NCBI GenBank assembly: GCA_964500015.1
Contig: CAZCMN010000033.1
Span: forward strand, 1 to 9,403
Length of the DNA: 9,403 bases
DNA from: JAPLYB01 sp964500015
GTDB lineage: Archaea; Nanobdellota; Nanobdellia; Pacearchaeales; UBA284
Direction: 5' to 3'
The position numbers and the translations under genes are program-made. Shown one piece after another: positions 4,121 through 9,403 of the stretch (positions are counted from its first letter, which is position 1; each line of letters opens with the position of its first letter). A model generated the notes under the pieces. It did not search any database and was not told where the DNA came from. It was given only the letters and a program-made list of their open reading frames with translations.

Positions 4121-4707
4121 GAACAAGAATCATCACTGATTTGGACGATGTTTTAGTAAAAAGCATGCCAGCGTTTATTTACTGGCTGTCAAAAGAACTT
4201 GGGAAAAGAGTCCATATAAGCGATCTTTTATCTTCAAATCCCGAAGAATTTTTTTCAAAATATGGGATAACCTTAACCCACGCCTCGGTTGATGCACAAA
4301 AACAGTTCTTTTCAGATGAAAGAAACCTAGAGAATCTAAAACCATACGGAGCGAGATTAGACAGATTAAATTGTTCAGTAATCACTGGAAGAGGCTATGA
4401 AGTTGAAGGAGTAACTAAAGATTGGTTAAGAAAAAATTGTAGGTTTGAGGGAGTGGTTATTATGACCAATTGGGATTCAGAATATAACCACAAAAAATCA
4501 GATTACATTCTAAGAAGTTCTCCAGATATTTATATAGATGATAACGCACAAATTCTTGCAGAAATAAGAGCCATGGATTCAGAAAGAAGAACTCTGTTAC
4601 GTTTAGTTACAAGACCTTGGAATCAATGCAGTTTAAGAGGTATTAAAGATGAATCTTACATTAAACGAGTAAAAGGATTCCAAGAAGCAGTTTCTCAAGG
4701 AGTTTAA
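4117..4707 (+). CDS. HAD-superfamily phosphatase, NT5C-like 5'-nucleotidase
   Basis: The 196-residue product carries all four HAD signatures. Motif I is TDLDDVL, with nucleophile D8 and acid/base D10. Motif II is VITGRG, with T90. The motif III lysine is probably K126 or K127. Motif IV is PDIYIDDNAQ, with D141/D142. The size, the short helical cap between motifs I and II (about 15-80), and the TRPWNQ segment (165-170) resemble deoxyribonucleotidases of the NT5C group, which dephosphorylate nucleoside monophosphates. The substrate cannot be read from sequence, so a small phosphorylated metabolite is equally possible. It is probably cytoplasmic. The start ATG overlaps the previous stop and has GAGGA 6 nt upstream. 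The gene ends 1 bp before the PEP-utilising-domain gene, so the two are surely co-expressed. Confidence 0.8.
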   Translation: MRTRIITDLDDVLVKSMPAFIYWLSKELGKRVHISDLLSSNPEEFFSKYGITLTHASVDAQKQFFSDERNLENLKPYGARLDRLNCSVITGRGYEVEGVTKDWLRKNCRFEGVVIMTNWDSEYNHKKSDYILRSSPDIYIDDNAQILAEIRAMDSERRTLLRLVTRPWNQCSLRGIKDESYIKRVKGFQEAVSQGV

Positions 4708-4708
4708 A

Positions 4709-6190
4709 ATGAAAAAGGAATGGGAAATTGGTGCTGGAAGAATAACAACTAATCTTTTGATGGTCATTGTTGATTCAACATCTTTCACAAGTAGATGGAA
4801 TGAATTTTTTCCTGGAATTAGGATAGATGGATTTGTTTTTAATAAAAAAGACTTATATTCTAGCATTTGGAGTAAAGAAACAATTGATGCAGCAATACTC
4901 TTCATTTATAATAATCCAGACAGTTTTTTTCTTAATATCTCAAAAATATTTGAAAAAGAAACACAAGAATTGTGGGCAAATTTAGAAAAATTAAAGAATG
5001 AAATTGAATCTTTTTCTTCAAGCCCAAATCAAGATAAATCCAAGTTAATAAAATTACATCAGAAGTACTTATTCTTCTTCGGAAGTTATTCAATTTACAC
5101 ACCAATAGTAAGATTTTCAGAATCAGCAATAAAAAAACTTTTTTTAGAAAAAGGATTATCTGAAGAAAAAATAACTTCTTTGATTAATCCTTCTTATAGG
5201 GGGGCACAATTTTATTTAAATGAAGAATTAAATAAAATTGCAGAAGATATTATAAAAAGCGAATTTAGACAAGAGATAGAAAAAAAGATACTAGAGAACA
5301 ATCTTTCAAATGAAGACTATCTCGTCTATAAAAGGCTTTTAAGAATAAAGGATAAATATGGCTGGATAAAATCATACATTAATTTTTACAAAGATGTTGA
5401 AATTTCAGATTTACTTGTTGATTTATTTAATATAATAAATAACAAAAAAAATCAAGAAATTGAAGATAAAATCAAGGATAAAATTCAAACAAAACCATCA
5501 GGGGATATAATTGATTTAACGAATAAATTAAATTTTGTTGTTGATATGAAAAATAAAATTCAAAACATTCAGGCATACATTTTCTATCTTGGCAATAAAC
5601 TCTACTCTTTAATTTCTAAAGAAATTGAAATTCCACTAGAAAAATTAGAATGGCTCACTGAAAATGAAATAAGCTCTTTTTTAAATGGCTTAAAATTCGA
5701 AGAGGAATTAATTGATTTATTGATTAATGATAGAAAAGAAGGAATTTTAATAGAACCAAGAACAGGAACATTAATCCAGGATAAAAAATTAATTGAGAAA
5801 ATATTTTCACATCAAGGAGTAGATCTTGAAAAAGTTTTTTATGGAGAAAAACAAGAAATTAAAGGATTTTTTATCAATAAAAAAGAAATCAAAGGAAATG
5901 TTTTCTTAGCACTTTCACATGAAGAACTAATGAAAAAAGAGATTCCTTCAGAAAGCATCTTAGTAACTAGGGCAATAACCCCAGAATACACTCCTTATTT
6001 AAAAAAATTTAAAGCAATTATTGCAGATGAAGGGGGAATTGCTTCTCATGGTTCAATTGTTGCCAGAGAAATGGACATAAACATGATAATTGGAACAAGA
6101 AATGCAACCAAATTTCTAAAAGATGGTGATGAGATCTTATTAAAAGAAGATGGTTCTATAGAAAAAATAAATTTATTAGGGGGAAAATAA
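4709..6190 (+). CDS. Protein with C-terminal PEP-utilising phosphohistidine domain
   Basis: The last ~100 residues of this 493-residue protein match the mobile swivelling domain of PEP synthase, PPDK and rifampin phosphotransferase: ILVTRAITPEYTPYL, IIADEGGIASHGSIVARE with the likely phospho-accepting H447, then NMIIGTRNAT and LKDGDEILL. In those enzymes the histidine carries phosphate between an ATP-grasp domain and the substrate site. Residues 1-380 are helical and charged, with a KYGWIKSYI segment, resembling the middle region of such proteins. I see no N-terminal ATP-grasp domain, no glycine-rich ATP loop and no C-terminal PEP-binding barrel. Phosphate must come from a partner, or the domain has another use. 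A strong AAGGAG (4697-4702) lies 6 nt before the ATG. The 1-bp gaps on both sides mark it as the centre of the operon. Confidence 0.8.
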   Translation: MKKEWEIGAGRITTNLLMVIVDSTSFTSRWNEFFPGIRIDGFVFNKKDLYSSIWSKETIDAAILFIYNNPDSFFLNISKIFEKETQELWANLEKLKNEIESFSSSPNQDKSKLIKLHQKYLFFFGSYSIYTPIVRFSESAIKKLFLEKGLSEEKITSLINPSYRGAQFYLNEELNKIAEDIIKSEFRQEIEKKILENNLSNEDYLVYKRLLRIKDKYGWIKSYINFYKDVEISDLLVDLFNIINNKKNQEIEDKIKDKIQTKPSGDIIDLTNKLNFVVDMKNKIQNIQAYIFYLGNKLYSLISKEIEIPLEKLEWLTENEISSFLNGLKFEEELIDLLINDRKEGILIEPRTGTLIQDKKLIEKIFSHQGVDLEKVFYGEKQEIKGFFINKKEIKGNVFLALSHEELMKKEIPSESILVTRAITPEYTPYLKKFKAIIADEGGIASHGSIVAREMDINMIIGTRNATKFLKDGDEILLKEDGSIEKINLLGGK

Positions 6191-6191
6191 A

Positions 6192-6479
6192 ATGGATATC
6201 GAACATCTTTTTGGACCCGATCCAGACGATTTAGGATCTCTCTTTGGGATAATTGGGATGATTGGAATAATTGTGGGAATGGGGCTTCTTCTCAGTCCTC
6301 CTTCATGCTCGGAGAAGCAAAAAAGATATCCTCTATATCCCCCAACAAAAATAGAAAGAGCAGTAAGCAGGGAGTTAATTGGAGATTTAGACGGAGATGG
6401 AATTCGAGAGATAGTCTTAAAATATGATTCTTGCGGAACAAGATTTGAAACCCTTTATAGCAGAAAATATTCTAGATGA
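6192..6479 (+). CDS. Small membrane protein with DxDxDG calcium-loop-like motif
   Basis: The 95-residue product has an acidic N terminus, one hydrophobic segment (about residues 17-35, GSLFGIIGMIGIIVGMGLLL in two parts: GSLFGIIG and MIGIIVGMGLLL), and a soluble C terminus. The tail holds GDLDGDGIREIVLKY, with D65, D67, D69 and E72 spaced as in calcium-binding loops of EF-hand, dockerin or FG-GAP type repeats. A cysteine follows the hydrophobic stretch (SPPSC, C39), but the lipobox is poor. The tail may face outside the cell. It begins 1 bp after the previous stop, with AGGGGG 8 nt before the ATG, so it is the last gene of the operon. No family is recognised. It is followed by hairpins in the convergent gap. 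Confidence 0.6.
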   Translation: MDIEHLFGPDPDDLGSLFGIIGMIGIIVGMGLLLSPPSCSEKQKRYPLYPPTKIERAVSRELIGDLDGDGIREIVLKYDSCGTRFETLYSRKYSR

Positions 6480-6587
6480 ATTTTATTCATATCTCAACGC
6501 ATAGAAATTAACATTCCTAACTTCACGTTATATTTATTCATACCTCAAAGTCCTAGAAAATCATAAGATTTTCTGGACACTAAGATA
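6480..6587. other. Convergent gap with direct repeat and two hairpins
   Basis: There is no gene here. TTTATTCATATCTCAA (6482-6497) recurs with one change at 6533-6548. Two strong stems follow, 6550-6578 and 6579-6603, the second overlapping the permease stop codon. The operon on the plus strand and the transporter on the minus strand converge here, so bidirectional 3'-end formation is the likely role. Confidence 0.6.
6550..6578. terminator. Hairpin between convergent genes (possible bidirectional terminator)
   Basis: GTCC (6550-6553) pairs with GGAC (6575-6578), and AGAAAATC (6555-6562) with GATTTTCT (6567-6574) around the loop ATAA; T6554 is bulged. That is 12 pairs. Its place between two convergent transcripts suggests a 3'-end signal. 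Archaeal termination usually relies on T-runs rather than hairpins, so the role is inferred. Confidence 0.5.
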
Positions 6588-6603
6588 CTACTCGTATCTT
6601 AGT
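6579..6603. terminator. 10-bp inverted repeat overlapping permease stop codon
   Basis: ACTAAGATAC (6579-6588) and GTATCTTAGT (6594-6603) are exact reverse complements around TACTC. The stop codon of the minus-strand permease (6588-6590) lies at the stem-loop junction, so part of the stem is coding. It directly abuts the previous hairpin. Confidence 0.5.
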
Positions 6604-7811
6604 GCGTCTACAGGCTTTAGCTTAGATGCTTGGATAGCTGGCAAAACTCCTGAAGCACATCCAACTAAAAAAGAGAAAAGCAAAGCACCAACTAAAAGAT
6701 ACCAGGGAAAATAAGCTTGAAGCAAATTAGTTCCAAGAGCTTGTCCTGCAAAAAAAGAAGCTCCAACTCCTAAAAGAACACCAATTAAAACACCAATTGC
6801 TCCTCCAACTAATCCCAAAATTCCAGATTCAATTAAAAATAAAGTCAAAATATCAGAATTTCTTGCTCCAACAGCTTTCATGATTCCAATTTCTCTAGTT
6901 CTTTCTAAAACAGCAGTATACATGGTATTCATAATTCCTATTCCTCCAACAAGTAAGGAAATAGCTGCTATTCCAATGAAAACAGCCTGAACAATTCCAA
7001 AAATAGTATTAAATGTCTGTGCTAATTGTTCTGATGTTTGAACACGAAAATCTTCTTCACCTTCTTTTTCTCCTCTATCTTTCCTTAATTTGTTTTTTAT
7101 TTCTTGAGCAATTTTGTTAACATCTTCATTAGGTTTTATCTTAACAGTTATCATATCATAACTATCTGAGATATTCAGAATTTCTTTGGCAGATTCAATA
7201 GGAACTATGACTGTTCCATCATCAAACTGATTTCCTATTTTTTCCAAAGTTCCAACAACAACATAATCTTGCTGATTTTTTCCCAATTTTATCTTATCTC
7301 CAATTTTAATTGGTTTTTTAAATGCATTTCCATTAGCAAGATCATAACCAATAACTGCTTTGTATTTATCACCTGGTTTAAGATTTCTTCCCTGATCAAT
7401 TTTATAATTTTGAGCTTCATTAAAAAGATCCTGAACCTCTAAATCAAAACCAGTGATATACTCATATTTTAATTCATTCCTAGATCTTACTTCACTAATC
7501 TTAAATATAGCTCCCCCAGCACTCTCTACTCCAAGTATGTTCCTTATTATCTTTACATCATGATCTGTTAATGTAAAACCCCCTGCACTTGTTCCAGGAG
7601 CCCCAAAAGCTTGTGAACCAGGCTGAATAAAAATCTTATCATTTCCTAGCTGTTGAAACTGTTGTGTTACTGCTACTTGCAATCCCTGGCCTATGCTTAT
7701 CAGAGCAACAACAGCAGCTATACCTATAAAAATTCCAAGCATAGTTAACCAACTTCTCATTCTTCTTTTTCTTATATTCTTCAAACCTAACTTAAAATAA
7801 TCTAGAATCAT
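6588..7811 (-). CDS. ABC transporter permease, MacB/FtsX type
   Basis: A 407-residue permease with the MacB layout: a short cytoplasmic N terminus (MILDYFKLGLKNIRKRRMRS), TM1 at about 21-41, a large extracytoplasmic MacB_PCD-type domain (about 42-265), then three C-terminal membrane segments near 275-297, 329-351 and 368-392. The conserved cytoplasmic loop ERTREIGIMKAVGAR (about 303-317) is typical of FtsX-domain permeases and contacts the ATPase. The C terminus LKPVDALRYE is also typical. Such complexes act as mechanotransmission or lipoprotein/peptide export machines rather than simple channels. I chose the ATG at 7811; a TTG at 7832 would add seven residues without family support. It is the last gene of a set with the secreted protein and ATPase upstream. 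Its cargo is unknown. Confidence 0.9.
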   Translation of the reverse strand: MILDYFKLGLKNIRKRRMRSWLTMLGIFIGIAAVVALISIGQGLQVAVTQQFQQLGNDKIFIQPGSQAFGAPGTSAGGFTLTDHDVKIIRNILGVESAGGAIFKISEVRSRNELKYEYITGFDLEVQDLFNEAQNYKIDQGRNLKPGDKYKAVIGYDLANGNAFKKPIKIGDKIKLGKNQQDYVVVGTLEKIGNQFDDGTVIVPIESAKEILNISDSYDMITVKIKPNEDVNKIAQEIKNKLRKDRGEKEGEEDFRVQTSEQLAQTFNTIFGIVQAVFIGIAAISLLVGGIGIMNTMYTAVLERTREIGIMKAVGARNSDILTLFLIESGILGLVGGAIGVLIGVLLGVGASFFAGQALGTNLLQAYFPWYLLVGALLFSFLVGCASGVLPAIQASKLKPVDALRYE

Positions 7812-7928
7812 TTTATTTAAATTTGCGGTCAAATTTAATTAATTGAAAATCAAAGATTTTCATTTTACTCTTGTGTTTGTGCTAAAAAATCCTCCGAATT
7901 TTTGGCATCCCAAAAATGTTCTCATTTT
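7812..7928. other. Hairpin-rich gap between permease and secreted-protein gene
   Basis: In about 117 bp there are three separate stems: GAAAATC/GATTTTC (7845-7851 with 7855-7861), the dispersed repeat at 7881-7908, and AAAAATG/CATTTTT (7912-7918 with 7923-7929), whose base overlaps the stop codon of the secreted-protein gene. No coding sequence is seen. These stems would lie within the operon transcript and may set different mRNA levels for the two genes. Confidence 0.55.
7881..7908 (-). repeat. Dispersed hairpin repeat, copy 2
   Basis: On the minus strand this reads ATGCCAAAAAT, TCG, GAGGATTTTTTAGC, matching the copy at 3069-3095 outside the central bases. On the plus strand GCTAAAAA (7881-7888) pairs with TTTTTGGC (7899-7906), with one T-G pair. 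The two copies are almost 4.8 kb apart and in opposite orientation. Confidence 0.8.
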
Positions 7929-9134
7929 TTAGGACATTAATTTTTTCTTTTTATTTCTCCTTGCAATAAAAAAGATTATTAATGCAATTACAACAAGAAT
8001 AATTATAATTACAAGCCAAGGAAATGCAGGAAGCAACCCGTTCCTTTGTGCTTCTTGAGCAGAATAAGCTCTAACACTAATCACTTTTGTTTCAGAGTAT
8101 TTTTGATTATTCACATCTCTATATTCTAAAACTAAATTTAGATTAATATTCTGTTTTTGTGGAATAAGATTAAATTCAATAGAAGTATAATCATCAGATT
8201 CTATATTTCCTAAATATTCTGAATTAAGCCCATTAATTTCATAATCCTGTGAAGGCAAAACAGTAATTCCAACAAAATTAACTTTTCCAAGCCCTTTATT
8301 TAAAACCTTGATTGAAATCTTGCTAAGCATCCCAATTATCAAAGAATTTTCATCAGCACTAATCTCTATCTCTGGTTTTTCAAAAACATTTATTGAAACT
8401 AAATCCTGCCTAGTATATTCATTTCCATAAGAATCAGAATAGCTTATTAACAAGGGAACTTTGTAAACCTGAATCTCGGCACTTGATAAAGCAATTAAAT
8501 TAAAATTAATTTGTCTTTCCTCATTGTCATTTATTAAGTCTATTCTTTGTTCTGCGACACTCTCAGGAGCAAAAGGAAGGTTTGTTAAATCAAGCTTCAA
8601 AATAACATTCTTTATTTCTGAATTAGCGGTATTCCTTAGTTTAATATTCAAATTAAGATTTTCTCCTGGAGTCACACTTTCAGGAGTGCTTGTTACAGAG
8701 ACAATTTGTAAATAAACCTGGCCTGGAGCAATTAAAACATCGAAATCTTCATCATAATTTTTTTCATCAAACTCGTAATCCAAGGTAACTGTTTCTTCTC
8801 CATCTTGGGCATCTCCTTCAACAAAAACATTATATCTTAAAGTTTTTGTTTCTCCTGCATCTAAAAAATCAATTGTTTTTTTACTATTTGATTTCAAAGT
8901 TAATGGATTATCAGTATCTAAATCAAAGATAATATTTGTTAAATTTTCAGTTCCAGTATTCTCAACAGAAAAAGTTAATTCTAAATTTTCTCCTGCCTTA
9001 ACAGGATAAGGGTCTTGTTCTAAAGAGATGTCTAATACGCTAGCTAAAACACATGAGCTTAAAGCTAAGACTAATACTAAAAATACAAACGATAAAATTA
9101 AATTTTTATTTTTCATTTCAGTAAAAATTTCCAT
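7929..9134 (-). CDS. Secreted, membrane-anchored protein with CARDB/COG1361-like domains
   Basis: A 401-residue extracytoplasmic protein. A signal sequence occupies about residues 7-31 (KNKNLILSFVFLVLVLAL, then SSCVLA); cleavage after VLA is likely, although LSSC also looks like a lipobox. Three or more beta-sandwich units follow, each with the pattern of CARDB/NEW3 domains: PYPVKAGENLELTFSVENTG (35-55 region), STPESVTPGENLNLNIKLRN, and ISADENSLIIGMLSKISIKV. The C terminus is a membrane helix (WLVIIIILVVIALIIFFIAR) with a KKKK cytoplasmic tail. This layout is common for COG1361 (S-layer-related) proteins encoded between ATPase and FtsX permease genes in archaea, probably as the extracytoplasmic partner of the transporter. 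An alternative ATG at 9116 trims six residues and gives a cleaner signal peptide. No Shine-Dalgarno sequence is visible for either start. Confidence 0.8.
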   Translation of the reverse strand: MEIFTEMKNKNLILSFVFLVLVLALSSCVLASVLDISLEQDPYPVKAGENLELTFSVENTGTENLTNIIFDLDTDNPLTLKSNSKKTIDFLDAGETKTLRYNVFVEGDAQDGEETVTLDYEFDEKNYDEDFDVLIAPGQVYLQIVSVTSTPESVTPGENLNLNIKLRNTANSEIKNVILKLDLTNLPFAPESVAEQRIDLINDNEERQINFNLIALSSAEIQVYKVPLLISYSDSYGNEYTRQDLVSINVFEKPEIEISADENSLIIGMLSKISIKVLNKGLGKVNFVGITVLPSQDYEINGLNSEYLGNIESDDYTSIEFNLIPQKQNINLNLVLEYRDVNNQKYSETKVISVRAYSAQEAQRNGLLPAFPWLVIIIILVVIALIIFFIARRNKKKKLMS

Positions 9135-9142
9135 TTTTATTG

Positions 9143-9172
9143 CACAGAAAATTTGTTTTAAATTTTCTAGTG
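9143..9172. other. Hairpin in the leader of the secreted-protein gene
   Basis: AGAAAATTT (9146-9154) pairs exactly with AAATTTTCT (9160-9168) around GTTTT. CAC (9143-9145) then pairs with GTG (9170-9172) past a bulged A. The 12-bp stem lies 8 bp upstream of the first ATG on the minus strand, near the start of transcription predicted from the TATA element at 9181-9192. Confidence 0.55.
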
Positions 9173-9180
9173 TTTGTAAC

Positions 9181-9192
9181 CATTATATAATG
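9181..9192 (-). promoter_or_regulatory. Palindromic TATA-like element upstream of secreted-protein gene
   Basis: CATTATATAATG is a perfect 12-bp palindrome containing TTATATAA. Read on the minus strand, it would start transcripts near 9160, giving a short leader before the ATG at 9134. It suggests that the secreted protein and permease can be transcribed separately from the upstream ATPase. Confidence 0.5.
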
Positions 9193-9217
9193 ACTTTATT
9201 CACTTTTAAACCTTTCT

Positions 9218-9403
9218 TTAGGACTTTTCTTTAATATGTCCATCAATTATATGAATTATTCTTCTAGCTTTTTTAGCAATATTCAAATCATGAGTAACCA
9301 TAATTATTGTTTTTCCTTGTTTATTCAATTCTTTTAAAAAATCCATAATTTCTTTTCCAGTTTTAGAATCAAGATTTCCAGTTGGTTCATCTGCAAGAAT
9401 AAC
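9218..9403 (-). CDS. ABC transporter ATP-binding protein, LolD/MacB type (partial)
   Basis: Only the C-terminal 61 residues are present, because the gene runs off the window end on the minus strand. They start in Walker B: VILADEPTGNLDS, with the catalytic glutamate (E6 of the fragment), followed by the D-loop (GNLD). The H-loop histidine lies in IIMVTHDL (H38). The fragment ends HIIDGHIKEKS before a TAA at 9218-9220. DEPTGNLD is characteristic of the MacB/LolD/FtsE group, which pairs with FtsX-type permeases such as the one at 6588-7811. It is the upstream gene of the three-gene transporter module, 83 bp before the secreted-protein gene. The Walker A and signature motifs lie outside the window. 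Confidence 0.93.
   Translation of the reverse strand, partial: VILADEPTGNLDSKTGKEIMDFLKELNKQGKTIIMVTHDLNIAKKARRIIHIIDGHIKEKS

Noticed and set aside
4179..4385. Minus-strand frame inside the HAD gene
   Set aside because: It overlaps conserved HAD coding sequence and shows no domain or promoter of its own.
4633..5129. Two minus-strand frames (4633-4905 and 4932-5129) inside the phosphohistidine-domain gene
   Set aside because: Both are complements of a well-supported gene and have no recognisable protein features.
8524..9234. Plus-strand frames 8524-8715 and 9028-9234 opposite the secreted-protein gene
   Set aside because: They are shadows of the signal-peptide and CARDB-like coding sequence. 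The second also crosses the leader stem.

Overview
The window looks like chromosomal DNA of a very AT-rich archaeon. The evidence is an eL18 (L18e) ribosomal protein gene, a tRNA with an archaeal-type intron and no encoded CCA, an HTH_10 (bacterio-opsin-activator type) regulator, and promoters with a TATA box about 28 bp before a start codon. Small accessory proteins such as DUF3096, a short antitoxin with a RelE toxin, and a COG1361-like protein beside an ABC transporter suggest a DPANN-type lineage (Pacearchaeota/Woesearchaeota-like). That placement is inference.

Layout. Bases 110-1826 hold tRNA-Leu, eL18, uL13 and uS9, in the order known for the classic archaeal tRNA-Leu/L18e/L13/S9 cluster. 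Here the spacers are over 110 bp, and rpoN/rpoK do not follow. A cupin (1870-2211) follows instead. It converges on a 53-residue DUF3096-like membrane protein on the minus strand (2220-2381). A RelE/antitoxin pair on the minus strand (2441-2989) is bracketed by near-identical ~30-bp direct repeats. Next is an HTH_10 regulator (3190-3888) with a GTGAT-N4-ATCAC palindrome on each side. The second palindrome lies in front of a tightly packed four-gene operon (3953-6479): a 55-residue protein, an NT5C-like HAD phosphatase, a 493-residue protein ending in a PEP-utilising phosphohistidine domain but lacking an ATP-grasp domain, and a small membrane protein with a DxDxDG motif. From 6588 to the window end, the minus strand carries a three-gene MacB/LolCDE-like module: the ATPase (partial), a secreted multi-domain protein and an FtsX-type permease.

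The best candidate for an undescribed system is the HTH_10 gene with its paired operators and the four-gene operon. A regulator appears to control itself and a coupled set combining a phosphatase-like and a phosphotransfer-like protein with two unknown small proteins. The other strong observations are a tRNA-Leu whose mature loop reads AAG (very unusual in Archaea), the repeat-flanked toxin-antitoxin cassette, and several dispersed hairpins in the gaps, one of them shared almost exactly between two distant gaps.
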